Below, piece after piece: positions 1 through 6,858 of a stretch of DNA of 25,652 bases. The stretch comes from Methylophilaceae bacterium (lineage in GTDB: Bacteria > Pseudomonadota > Gammaproteobacteria > Burkholderiales > Methylophilaceae). Under the pieces are notes generated by a model that worked only from the letters and a program-made list of their open reading frames with translations, was not told the origin of the DNA and did not search any database. The DNA lies in the NCBI GenBank assembly GCA_006844635.1, contig SPJO01000102.1, positions 1-25,652 of the forward strand. Reading direction: 5' to 3'. Position 1 is the stretch's first letter. The number at the start of each line of letters is the position of its first letter. A program made the translations under genes and the position numbers.

Positions 1-1
1 A

Positions 2-937
2 GGTACTGTTGCAAGCGTATTAGTACAGTCTGGTACCTTGAACAGAGGTGATATGTTGCTAGCTGGTAGCTCATTTGGTCGTGTACGTGCCATGTTGGAC
101 GAAAACGGACAAGATATTGAAGCCGCGGGCCCATCAATGCCTGTGGAGGTTTTAGGCCTATCAGAAGTGCCAAGTGCTGGTGAAGAAGTCATTGTTGTCA
201 ATGACGAGAAGAAAGCACGTGAAATTGCTAATTATCGTGCAGGTAAGTATCGCGATGTGAAGTTGGCGAAACAACAAGCCGCTAAGCTTGAAAACATGTT
301 TAACCAAATGGAAGATGGTGAAGTGCAAGTGCTGAATCTGATTATTAAATCAGATGTACAAGGTTCGTTTGAGGCGTTAGCAACAAGCTTGCAGAAATTA
401 TCGACTGATGAAGTGAAAGTGAATATTATTCACACAGGTGTTGGTGCGATTAGCGAATCTGATGTTAACTTAGCAAGTGCTTCAGGCGCAGTGTTGATTG
501 GCTTTAGTGTCCGTGCAGATGTGAGTGCACGTAAGTTGATTGATAGTTTAGAAGTGGATGTTCGCTATTACAATATTATCTATCAAGCGGTGGATGAAGT
601 GAAAGCTGCTTTAGGCGGCATGTTAGCACCAGAGCAACAAGAGAAAATGATTGGTACTGTGAAGGTGAGAGAAGTGTTTAAAATCTCTAAAGTCGGTACG
701 ATTGCTGGTTGTTATGTTGAAGATGGCATGGTCAAACGTGAGTCAAAAGTGCGTGTATTACGTGATAATGTTGTGATTCATACGGGTGAGTTGGACTCAT
801 TGAAGCGCTTTAAAGATGATGTGAAAGAAGTGAAAAATAACTTTGAATGTGGACTTTCATTAAAAGCTTACAACGACCTAGAAGTGGATGACATCCTAGA
901 AGCGTATGAGATCGTAGAAATCGCCCGTTCTTTATAA
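2..937 (+). CDS. infB: Translation initiation factor IF-2, C-terminal part (5' end outside window)
   Basis: This is the last ~311 residues of IF-2, the GTPase that brings fMet-tRNA to the 30S subunit and promotes subunit joining. The frame is open from base 2, so the gene runs in from the left and the GTPase domain lies outside. Visible here are the end of the domain II beta-barrel (GTLNRGDMLLAG), the domain III region (IIKSDVQGSFEAL, then HTGVGAISESDVNLASAS) and the C-terminal fMet-tRNA-binding barrel (GTIAGCYVEDGMVKR, then FKDDVKEVKNNFECGLSL). The terminal EIVEIARSL-type end is typical of proteobacterial IF-2. It is followed after 35 bases by rbfA, the classical order. Identification is very secure; only the N-terminal truncation by the window edge is unusual. 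Confidence 0.97.
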   Translation, partial: GTVASVLVQSGTLNRGDMLLAGSSFGRVRAMLDENGQDIEAAGPSMPVEVLGLSEVPSAGEEVIVVNDEKKAREIANYRAGKYRDVKLAKQQAAKLENMFNQMEDGEVQVLNLIIKSDVQGSFEALATSLQKLSTDEVKVNIIHTGVGAISESDVNLASASGAVLIGFSVRADVSARKLIDSLEVDVRYYNIIYQAVDEVKAALGGMLAPEQQEKMIGTVKVREVFKISKVGTIAGCYVEDGMVKRESKVRVLRDNVVIHTGELDSLKRFKDDVKEVKNNFECGLSLKAYNDLEVDDILEAYEIVEIARSL

Positions 938-972
938 TGCAGCTTTTGTCACCATTATCGGAGCTTGTATAG

Positions 973-1329
973 ATGGCAAAGACATTCTCAAGGTCAAATC
1001 GAATTGCTGAGCAAATGCGCCGAGAGTTGGCGGATTTGCTACAATTTGAAGTCAAAGATCCACGTGTAGGCATGGTGACGGTTACCGAAGTAGAAGTAAC
1101 TGGGGATATGGCACATGCTAAAGTGTTTTATAGCGCGCAAGAAGGTACAGAAGCACTGCAAAAAGGGCTAGAGAAGGCATCTGGTTTCTTGCGTACACAA
1201 GTTGCTAAACGGATGTTATTACGAACTGTGCCGCAGTTGCACTTTGAGTATGATGCTTCTGCTGATTACGGTATGAAGATGTCGCAACTCATTGATGAAG
1301 CATTGGGACAAGAAGATAACAAAGAGTAA
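973..1329 (+). CDS. rbfA: 30S ribosome-binding factor A
   Basis: RbfA is a small KH-fold (type II) protein that binds the 30S subunit late in assembly, helps mature the 16S 5' end and supports growth in the cold. The 118-residue length is normal. Diagnostic segments are the N-terminal SNRIAEQMRRELADLLQFEVKDPRVG stretch (residues about 7-32; key residues R9, E13, R16, D28, P29, R30), the VTVTEVEVTGDMAHAKVFYS strand region and the late HFEYDASADYG motif that precedes the C-terminal helix. The ATG lies 9 bases after a GGAG-like sequence at about 960. It is followed 2 bases after its stop by truB, indicating co-transcription and probable translational coupling. Confidence 0.97.
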   Translation: MAKTFSRSNRIAEQMRRELADLLQFEVKDPRVGMVTVTEVEVTGDMAHAKVFYSAQEGTEALQKGLEKASGFLRTQVAKRMLLRTVPQLHFEYDASADYGMKMSQLIDEALGQEDNKE

Positions 1330-1331
1330 CC

Positions 1332-2237
1332 TTGCAGTTTAAGCGCGTTAAAAGAAATATCAACGGCGTTCTGTTGTTAGACAAGCCGCTCGGCTTTTCA
1401 TCTAATCAAGCCCTACAAAAAGTAAAGTGGTTATTCCAAGCAGCTAAAGCGGGCCATACAGGCACGTTAGATCCGCTTGCAACCGGTCTGTTGCCGATTT
1501 GTTTAGGGGAGGCAACGAAGTTTGCACAGTTTGTGACGGATGCTGATAAAAGCTATGTTGCAAAGGTTAAGTTCGGCATGACCACGACGACCGGAGATGC
1601 AGAAGGTGAGGTTATTGCAACCAAACCTGTTGCTGTAGACCGCACACAACTTGAAGCTGCTTGTCAGCAGTTTTTAGGTGAAATTCAACAAGTGCCACCC
1701 ATGTATTCTGCACTTAAACATGAAGGTAAGGCGCTGTATGAATATGCGCGCGCGGGCATTGAAGTTGAGCGAAAAGTACGCATCGTTACGATTCAAGCCA
1801 TTACGGTTGATGCGCTAGAAGATGATATTGCTACGATTACCGTGACTTGTAGTAAGGGCACTTATATTCGTACCTTAGCGGAAGATATTGGCAACGCTTT
1901 AGATTGCGGCGCCCATCTTGTTGGTTTGCGTAGAACAGAAACGGCAGGTTATACACTAGCAAGTTCTGTCACGGTCGAGGCTTTAGAGGCGATGGAACAA
2001 TCCGCGCGCGATGATTTGTTGTTGCCGGTCGATTCGGCAGTGGAATCGCTGCCTAGTGTCACGCTGGATGAGGATGCGCGTTACTATTTAATGCTAGGAC
2101 AAGCCGTTTGGGTAGCAGGTCAAATTCCTGATACTTCACTCCGTTTATATGATGAAACTGCTAACTTTTTGGGGCTTGGTTTCTTGCAAGATGATGGCAA
2201 GATTGCACCTAAACGCTTAATTAAAAAAAGTGATTAA
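1332..2237 (+). CDS. truB: tRNA pseudouridine(55) synthase TruB
   Basis: TruB makes the universal pseudouridine 55 in the T-loop of tRNAs and also acts as a tRNA folding chaperone. The protein is 301 residues, usual for the family. The catalytic loop GHTGTLDPLATGLLP lies at residues 41-55 with the nucleophile Asp47. Further family motifs are NGVLLLDKPLGFSSN near the start, PPMYSALKHEGKALYEYAR, and VTCSKGTYIRTLAEDIG in the second half. The C-terminal LYDETANFLGLGFL segment is the PUA-like TruB C-terminal domain. The start is a TTG two bases after the rbfA stop. No ATG or GTG occurs between it and the conserved GVLLLDKP segment, so TTG is the only workable start; expression probably depends on coupling to rbfA. 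Confidence 0.96.
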   Translation: MQFKRVKRNINGVLLLDKPLGFSSNQALQKVKWLFQAAKAGHTGTLDPLATGLLPICLGEATKFAQFVTDADKSYVAKVKFGMTTTTGDAEGEVIATKPVAVDRTQLEAACQQFLGEIQQVPPMYSALKHEGKALYEYARAGIEVERKVRIVTIQAITVDALEDDIATITVTCSKGTYIRTLAEDIGNALDCGAHLVGLRRTETAGYTLASSVTVEALEAMEQSARDDLLLPVDSAVESLPSVTLDEDARYYLMLGQAVWVAGQIPDTSLRLYDETANFLGLGFLQDDGKIAPKRLIKKSD

Positions 2238-2265
2238 AAAACAATGCTTAACCAGCAAAAATTGC

Positions 2266-2293
2266 TTGTTATATTTTAAAAATACGGTACAAT
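2266..2293 (+). promoter_or_regulatory. Candidate sigma70 promoter for rpsO(-pnp)
   Basis: A TTGTTA box (2266-2271) and a TACAAT box (2288-2293) are separated by 16 bases in the truB-rpsO gap. The -10 matches consensus at 5 of 6 positions and the -35 at 4 of 6. The predicted start near 2300 would give a leader of about 70 bases before the rpsO ATG, in line with the separate rpsO promoter known in other proteobacteria. Seen by eye only. Confidence 0.5.
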
Positions 2294-2371
2294 TCGCCGT
2301 TCATGTAAATGAATGCATTCGCGGGACTTAATCTGCTTTTGCATTGACGCTAACTAAAAGGAAATGAAAAG

Positions 2372-2641
2372 ATGGCTATTACAGCGCAAGATACAGCAAA
2401 AATCATTAAAGAATACCAACGTGCACCTAACGATACAGCAAGCCCAGAAGTGCAAGTCGCACTACTGACAAATCGCATTGCTTATCTAACAGAGCACTTT
2501 AAAACGAACAAAAAAGATAATCACTCACGCCGTGGTTTGCTAGCATTGGTTAGCCAACGTCGTCGTTTGTTGGATTACCTAAAAGGTCAAGACGTAAGTC
2601 GCTATCAAACACTCATTGGTCGTTTGAACTTACGTAAGTAA
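2372..2641 (+). CDS. rpsO: 30S ribosomal protein S15
   Basis: S15 is a primary 16S rRNA-binding protein of the small-subunit platform that also contacts 23S rRNA in an intersubunit bridge. The 89-residue length is exactly the usual one. Conserved segments are GSPEVQVALLTNRI-like SPEVQVALLTNRIAYLTEHF (about residues 24-43), the KKDNHSRRGLLALVSQRRRLLDYL helix with its RNA-binding H50/S51/R52/R53 region, and the C-terminal RYQTLIGRLNLRK. AGGA at about 2360 lies 8-9 bases upstream of the ATG. In enterobacteria S15 represses its own translation through a leader pseudoknot; the leader here has its own dyads, described under findings. Confidence 0.98.
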   Translation: MAITAQDTAKIIKEYQRAPNDTASPEVQVALLTNRIAYLTEHFKTNKKDNHSRRGLLALVSQRRRLLDYLKGQDVSRYQTLIGRLNLRK

Positions 2642-2680
2642 TTACTGTAAATGCGACATTCGCTTTTATAGTGGTAGTAG

Positions 2681-2717
2681 AAAGCCGGTAGCAAGTTAAT
2701 TGCATCGGCTTTTTTTA
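2681..2717 (+). terminator. Intrinsic terminator between rpsO and pnp
   Basis: An extended hairpin has left arm 2681-2694 and right arm 2700-2712: the core AAAGCCG pairs with CGGCTTT, continues with a G-T and T-A pair, then GCAA pairs with TTGC, leaving a small GTTAA loop. It ends in an uninterrupted T run (2710-2716). This is a textbook rho-independent shape. Some read-through into pnp is expected because the next gene has no obvious strong promoter of its own in the remaining ~50 bases. Confidence 0.85.
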
Positions 2718-2723
2718 TTGTTT

Positions 2724-2751
2724 GATTGCTATTGGGTAGTGAATAGCAATC
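2724..2751 (+). promoter_or_regulatory. pnp leader hairpin, possible RNase III/PNPase autoregulation site
   Basis: A perfect 10-bp inverted repeat (GATTGCTATT at 2724-2733, AATAGCAATC at 2742-2751) encloses an 8-base loop. It ends only 8 bases before the pnp Shine-Dalgarno AAGGA (2759-2763). In E. coli the pnp leader forms a long hairpin that RNase III cuts, after which PNPase represses its own translation. This stem is shorter but sits at the corresponding place. The hairpin is seen; the function is inferred. Confidence 0.5.
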
Positions 2752-2769
2752 GGTTGAAAAGGAAAATAA

Positions 2770-4878
2770 ATGTTTAATAAAGTAGAGAAAAGTATTCAAT
2801 TTGGTGCACATGAGCTCAAATTAGAAACAGGGGAAATCGCACGTCAAGCAGATGCGAGTGTGGTTGTTAGTTATGGCGATACCGTTGTAATGGTTAACGT
2901 AACAAGTCGTCGTGAAGTAAAAGAAGGTCAAGACTTCTTCCCGCTAACGGTTGACTATATGGAAAAGACTTATGCTGCGGGTAAGATCCCAGGTAGCTTC
3001 TTTAAACGTGAAGGCCGTCCTTCAGAGAAGGAAACGTTAACGAGTCGTTTAATCGATCGCCCTTTACGTCCACTATTCCCAGAGTCCTTCTATAACGAAG
3101 TGCAAGTAGTGGCGACAGTCATCTCATCAGATCCTGAAATTGATTCAGACATTCCAGCGATTATTGGTGCTTCAGCAGCCATGTCTTTATCAGGTATCCC
3201 ATTCTACGGTCCACTCGGTGCGGCACGTGTTGGCTATGCTGATGGTGAATACATTTTAAACCCAAGTAAAACACAAATGGAAACAACCGAGCTAGATTTG
3301 GTTGTTGCAGCAACTGAGTCTGCAGTGATGATGGTTGAGTCTGAAGCAAAAGAGCTATCAGAAGAAGTGATGCTTGGTTCAGTGACCTTTGGTCATGAGC
3401 AAATGCAACCGGTTATTAAGTTAATCAATGAGTTGGCTGAAGAAGCTGGAAATGATGCTTGGGACTGGACTGCACCTGAGCCAAATAAAGAGTTGATTGC
3501 CAAAGTGGCTGAAATTGCTGAGGCAGACGTGAATGCTGCTTTCCAAATTAAAGCAAAAGGCGAGCGTTCAGCGAAGCTAGATGAAATTAAAACACGTGTG
3601 ACAGATGCGTTGATTACTGAAGAAACATCGACAGCAGAAGCCAACGAAATTAAAGGTGAGTTCTTTAATCTAGAAGCAAAAGTCGTGCGTAGCCAAATCT
3701 TAAACGGTGAGCCACGTATTGATGGCCGTGATACACGTACAGTGCGTCCGATTGAAGTACGTACAGGTGTGCTACCACGTACACATGGTTCAGCACTGTT
3801 TACGCGTGGTGAAACACAAGCCTTAGTGGTTGCGACTTTAGGTACTGGCCGTGATGAGCAGAAGATTGATGCACTACAAGGTGAGTACACTGATAACTTT
3901 ATGCTGCACTACAACTTCCCACCATACGCAACGGGTGAGACAGGTCGTGTAGGGACACCTAAACGCCGTGAAATTGGTCACGGTCGTTTAGCTAAGCGTT
4001 CTTTGGTTGCTGCACTGCCTGAAAAAGAAGACTTTGATTACACCATGCGTGTGGTTTCAGAAATTACAGAATCAAACGGCTCTAGCTCAATGGCTTCAGT
4101 TTGTGGTGGTACATTAGCGTTAATGGACGCTGGCGTACCAATGAAAGCACCAGTGGCAGGTATTGCCATGGGTTTGATTAAAGAAGATAACCGCGTAGCA
4201 GTGTTGACTGATATTTTGGGTGACGAAGATCATCTTGGCGATATGGACTTTAAAGTGGCTGGTTCAGTGAATGGTATTACTGCCTTGCAGATGGATATTA
4301 AAATCACAGGCATCACGGCACAAATTATGCAAGCAGCATTATCGCAAGCAAAAGAAGGCCGTGAACATATCTTAGGCATTATGCAAACTGCACTAGATAA
4401 TGCAGATACAGAAATGTCTGAGTTTGCACCACGAATCATCAGCATTAAGATTAATCCTGACAAAATCCGTGATGTGATTGGTAAAGGTGGCGCAACCATT
4501 CAAGCGCTAACGAAAGAAACCAATACAAACATCGAGATTGATGAAGACGGTACTGTGAAAATTGCATGTACTTCAGGTGAAGAAGGTGATGAAGCAAAAC
4601 GTCGCATTGAAGAGTTAACAGCGGATGTAGAAGTCGGCCAAATTTATGAAGGTCCTGTTGTTAAAGTGTTAGACTTTGGTGCAGTTGTTTCCTTGATTCC
4701 TGGAAAAGATGGTTTGGTTCATATTTCACAAATTGCACATGAGCGTGTGAACGCAGTGAGTGACTTTGTGAAAGAGGGCGACACGGTCAAAGTGAAAGTG
4801 GTCGAGATTGATGGTAAAGGCAAAGTGCGTTTAAGCATGAAGGCTTTGTTAGATCAGCCTGCTAAAGATGGTGAATAA
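2770..4878 (+). CDS. pnp: Polyribonucleotide nucleotidyltransferase (PNPase)
   Basis: PNPase is a homotrimeric phosphorolytic 3'-5' exoribonuclease, part of the RNA degradosome and of RNA quality control. At 702 residues it has the full family length. Domains in order are a first RNase PH domain (about 5-145, with GDTVVMVNVTSRR and FFKREGRPSEKE), a helical linker, a second RNase PH domain (about 310-535, with RIDGRDTRTVRPI, RTHGSALFTRGETQAL, YNFPPYATGETGR and the active-site GDEDHLGDMDFKVAG motif holding D487-type aspartates), a KH domain (about 550-615, with IRDVIGKGGATIQAL) and a C-terminal S1 domain (about 620-690, with GAVVSLIPGKDGLVHISQIA). AAGGA 6 bases upstream supports the ATG. It follows rpsO as in most proteobacteria. 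Confidence 0.98.
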   Translation: MFNKVEKSIQFGAHELKLETGEIARQADASVVVSYGDTVVMVNVTSRREVKEGQDFFPLTVDYMEKTYAAGKIPGSFFKREGRPSEKETLTSRLIDRPLRPLFPESFYNEVQVVATVISSDPEIDSDIPAIIGASAAMSLSGIPFYGPLGAARVGYADGEYILNPSKTQMETTELDLVVAATESAVMMVESEAKELSEEVMLGSVTFGHEQMQPVIKLINELAEEAGNDAWDWTAPEPNKELIAKVAEIAEADVNAAFQIKAKGERSAKLDEIKTRVTDALITEETSTAEANEIKGEFFNLEAKVVRSQILNGEPRIDGRDTRTVRPIEVRTGVLPRTHGSALFTRGETQALVVATLGTGRDEQKIDALQGEYTDNFMLHYNFPPYATGETGRVGTPKRREIGHGRLAKRSLVAALPEKEDFDYTMRVVSEITESNGSSSMASVCGGTLALMDAGVPMKAPVAGIAMGLIKEDNRVAVLTDILGDEDHLGDMDFKVAGSVNGITALQMDIKITGITAQIMQAALSQAKEGREHILGIMQTALDNADTEMSEFAPRIISIKINPDKIRDVIGKGGATIQALTKETNTNIEIDEDGTVKIACTSGEEGDEAKRRIEELTADVEVGQIYEGPVVKVLDFGAVVSLIPGKDGLVHISQIAHERVNAVSDFVKEGDTVKVKVVEIDGKGKVRLSMKALLDQPAKDGE

Positions 4879-4891
4879 GTAGCCAGCCAAT

Positions 4892-4918
4892 AAAAAAGCC
4901 CGCTAAGCGGGCTTTTTT
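4892..4918. terminator. Bidirectional intrinsic terminator between pnp and dksA
   Basis: A perfect GCCCGC/GCGGGC stem (4898-4903 with 4907-4912) with a TAA loop is flanked by six A on the left and six T on the right. It therefore works as a rho-independent terminator read from either strand, and serves the convergent pnp (stop at 4878) and dksA (stop at 4954). Confidence 0.93.
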
Positions 4919-4953
4919 ATTGTGTATTACTAATGAAAAATGTGTGGCACAGT

Positions 4954-5376
4954 CTATTTCGCGACTTGGCGCTCTCTCATTTCATCAAGTGTCTTACAAT
5001 CGATACATAGCGTTGCTGTAGGGCGCGCTTCTAAGCGTTTTAAGCCAATTTCTACGCCGCAGCCGTCACAGTAACCGTATTCTCCTGCATCAATCTTACG
5101 GAGCGTGTCATCAATCTTTTTGATGAGCTTACGCTCACGGTCACGATTGCGCAGTTCAAGTGCCATATCAGACTCTTGACTAGCGCGGTCATTTGGGTCC
5201 GCAAATGACGTGACATCATCTTGCATGTGATGCACGGTGCGATCAATATCTTCACTCAGCTCAGTTTTCCAATTATTTAGGATCTGAATAAAGTGTTTAA
5301 CTTGATTCTTGTTCATGTACTCCTCACCAGCCTTGGCTTGGTAAGGTTTAAAATTTTTACTAGGAGTTTCTGCCAT
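4954..5376 (-). CDS. dksA: RNA polymerase-binding transcription factor DksA
   Basis: DksA enters the RNA polymerase secondary channel and, with ppGpp, reprograms rRNA, tRNA and amino-acid promoters. This copy has 140 residues. The conserved KPGEEYMN-like entry (KAGEEYMNKNQ, residues 16-25) is followed by the coiled coil, whose tip carries DPNDRA with D60, D63 and A65, the residues that correspond to the functional D71/D74/A76 of E. coli. The four-Cys zinc finger is complete: C103, C106 (YCDGCG), C124 and C127 (CIDCK). This marks it as a canonical zinc-binding, redox-type DksA. The start at 5376 is preferred because the conserved PYQ.K.GEEYMN region would be lost from the internal ATG at 5316. 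It has its own candidate promoter downstream of folD. Confidence 0.96.
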   Translation of the reverse strand: MAETPSKNFKPYQAKAGEEYMNKNQVKHFIQILNNWKTELSEDIDRTVHHMQDDVTSFADPNDRASQESDMALELRNRDRERKLIKKIDDTLRKIDAGEYGYCDGCGVEIGLKRLEARPTATLCIDCKTLDEMRERQVAK

Positions 5377-5431
5377 GATGTGTCCAAAAAACTACTTAAA
5401 AAAAACAAACAATTTTAAATTCAACCGCGCG

Positions 5432-5460
5432 AGTTTACACTGATTGTTTATGTAGTGCAA
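5432..5460 (-). promoter_or_regulatory. Candidate promoter for dksA
   Basis: Read on the minus strand, TTGCAC (5460-5455) and TAAACT (5437-5432) are separated by 17 bases in the folD-dksA gap. Only 3 of 6 and 4 of 6 consensus positions match, so this is the best visible candidate rather than a firm call. It would give a leader of about 50 bases with an A/T-rich stretch before the ATG. Confidence 0.35.
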
Positions 5461-5481
5461 AAGGTAATTGTTACCGTATGA

Positions 5482-6342
5482 TTACTTTTTCGCCTCGTTT
5501 TGCTCTAAAGCAAGTAAAGTATTCTCCATTAAAGTGGCGACTGTCATCGGCCCAACCCCACCAGGAACCGGTGTGATATGGGCTGCACGTGCCTTTGCTT
5601 CTTCAAAATCTACATCGCCAGCGAGTGAACCATCATCTAAACGATTGATGCCAATATCGATGACGACAGCACCAGGTTTAATCCACTCACCTTTAATCAG
5701 GCCAGGCTTTCCTGCTGCAGCGACCACCAAGTCTGCGGCTTTTATCTTGCCTGCCAAGTCTTTTGTATGGCGGTGACAGCTGGTAATGGTGCTGCCTGCA
5801 AGCATCAACTCTAATGCCATCGGGCGACCAACATGGTTGGAAACACCAACAATCACAGCGTCCATGCCTCTAGGGTTAATGCCGCTAGCCGCTAGCATCT
5901 TAATGACGCCAAAGGGGGTGCATGAACGTAATGTTGGTTGACGCACCGCTAAGCGACCAATGTTGTAAGGGTGGAAGCCATCAACATCTTTGTTAACGCT
6001 AATCCGCTCAACAATATGATCTTCTTCAATATGATCGGGTAGAGGGGACTGTACTAAAATGCCGTCCACAGAAGAATCCGTGTTTAATGTCTCAATTAAA
6101 TCCAACAATTCAGCTTCGGTTGTGGTGCTCGCTAAATTATGTGAGATAGAACGGATGCCTACCTTATCGCACGCTAACCGTTTATTGCGAACGTAGACAG
6201 CAGATGCGGGGTCTTCGCCGATAAGAATCACTGCCAAACAGGGCGCGCGCTTACCCGCTTTAACTCTTTTCTCGATATCCAGTTTAATTTTTTCAAGCAG
6301 GTTTTGTGCGATGGCTTTGCCATCAATTAATTGTGCAGACAT
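5482..6342 (-). CDS. folD: Bifunctional methylene-THF dehydrogenase / methenyl-THF cyclohydrolase FolD
   Basis: FolD interconverts 5,10-methylene-, 5,10-methenyl- and 10-formyl-tetrahydrofolate using NADP, feeding purine and fMet synthesis. It is also a central C1 enzyme in methylotrophs. The protein is 286 residues, full length. Catalytic signatures are present: Y50VRNK54 (the conserved Tyr and Lys), QSPLPDHIEE, DVDGFHPYNIGRL, CTPFGVIKML, the dinucleotide-binding VGVSNHVGRP loop, HRHTKDL, and the C-terminal TPVPGGVGPMTVATLMENT. No clear Shine-Dalgarno precedes the ATG, but the N-terminus MSAQLIDGKAIA is typical of the family. It lies 105 bases upstream of dksA on the same strand. Confidence 0.97.
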   Translation of the reverse strand: MSAQLIDGKAIAQNLLEKIKLDIEKRVKAGKRAPCLAVILIGEDPASAVYVRNKRLACDKVGIRSISHNLASTTTEAELLDLIETLNTDSSVDGILVQSPLPDHIEEDHIVERISVNKDVDGFHPYNIGRLAVRQPTLRSCTPFGVIKMLAASGINPRGMDAVIVGVSNHVGRPMALELMLAGSTITSCHRHTKDLAGKIKAADLVVAAAGKPGLIKGEWIKPGAVVIDIGINRLDDGSLAGDVDFEEAKARAAHITPVPGGVGPMTVATLMENTLLALEQNEAKK

Positions 6343-6392
6343 GCAGTAATAATCAAAAACGATAAATAATCACGCATTTTAGCATATTTGAT

Positions 6393-6421
6393 TTGACCAA
6401 ATGCGCATATTCCAGTATATT
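6393..6421 (+). promoter_or_regulatory. Strong sigma70-type promoter of the tRNA cluster
   Basis: TTGACC (6393-6398) and TATATT (6416-6421) are separated by 17 bases. Each box matches consensus at 5 of 6 positions and the spacing is optimal. The predicted start falls near 6428, only about four bases before the mature 5' end of tRNA-Pro at 6432. It diverges from folD (start at 6342). Confidence 0.7.
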
Positions 6422-6431
6422 TCTGCCTCTT

Positions 6432-6508
6432 CGGCGTGTAGCGTAGCCTGGTAGCGCGCCTGCTTTGGGAGCAGGATGTCGGGAGTTCGAATCTCTCCAC
6501 GCCGACCA
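6432..6508 (+). tRNA. tRNA-Pro (anticodon TGG)
   Basis: A complete 77-base cloverleaf with encoded CCA (6506-6508). The acceptor stem CGGCGTG pairs with CACGCCG, the anticodon stem CCTGC/GCAGG encloses loop TTTGGGA with anticodon TGG at 6466-6468, and the T arm GGGAG-TTCGAAT-CTCTC closes normally. It is first of three tRNAs on the same strand. Confidence 0.96.
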
Positions 6509-6559
6509 GTTTTTTTGGTCTTGCCCGTATTAGCGATAACTCGCCACGTGTAACTAAAT

Positions 6560-6636
6560 CTGCCCGTAGCTCAATCGGATAGAGCACCAGCCTTCTAAGC
6601 TGGGGGTTATAGGTTCGATTCCTATCGGGCAGGCCA
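6560..6636 (+). tRNA. tRNA-Arg (anticodon TCT)
   Basis: A 77-base cloverleaf with encoded CCA (6634-6636). The acceptor stem CTGCCCG pairs with CGGGCAG, the anticodon stem CCAGC/GCTGG encloses loop CTTCTAA with anticodon TCT, and the T arm ATAGG-TTCGATT-CCTAT is perfect. It reads AGA codons (and AGG by wobble). Lies 51 bases after tRNA-Pro with no promoter seen between. Confidence 0.96.
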
Positions 6637-6651
6637 ACGATAAGTCTCTAT

Positions 6652-6728
6652 GGTGGCTGTAGCTCAGTTGGTAGAGCCCCGGATTGTGATTCCGGTTGTC
6701 GTGGGTTCGAGCCCCATCAGCCACCCCA
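6652..6728 (+). tRNA. tRNA-His (anticodon GTG)
   Basis: The cloverleaf carries the extra G(-1) at 6652 opposite C73 (6725) that is specific to tRNA-His, and an encoded CCA (6726-6728). The acceptor stem GTGGCTG pairs with CAGCCAC; the anticodon stem CCGGA/TCCGG encloses TTGTGAT with anticodon GTG. Only 15 bases separate it from tRNA-Arg, so the two are surely processed from one transcript. Confidence 0.96.
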
Positions 6729-6740
6729 AATTTCCACAGC

Positions 6741-6787
6741 ATTATTGATTCACGCATTTTTGCGCCCGTCATCGCTCAATAATTTTC
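6741..6787 (+). terminator. Possible weak terminator after the tRNA cluster
   Basis: ATTATTGA (6741-6748) and TCAATAAT (6776-6783) form a perfect 8-bp inverted repeat around an inner CGCA-TTTT-TGCG hairpin and are followed by a short T run. The outer stem is AT-only, so this is a weak candidate for ending the tRNA transcript. The rest of 6729-6858 shows nothing else recognisable. Confidence 0.3.
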
Positions 6788-6858
6788 TGCATTTGCCGTA
6801 ATACCTAACAAGAGGGTTGAGTTTGAACCGCTTTTGTTGATGGTTATAGGGGCAAGCG

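Noticed and set aside
3393..3890. Long minus-strand open frame of 165 codons opposite pnp
   Set aside because: It lies wholly inside a strongly conserved gene, has no ribosome site or family motif, and has the Ser/Val-rich composition of a shadow frame.
5290..5330. GAGGAG just upstream of an internal ATG at 5316 in dksA, suggesting a shorter protein
   Set aside because: The GAGGAGTAC codes for the conserved EEY of the DksA EEYMN motif, and conserved residues lie upstream, so the longer start at 5376 is kept.
6327..6772. Open frames on the minus strand across the tRNA genes, with GVERFELPTSCSQS-like text
   Set aside because: They are antisense translations of tRNA-Pro, tRNA-Arg and tRNA-His, a well-known source of false proteins.
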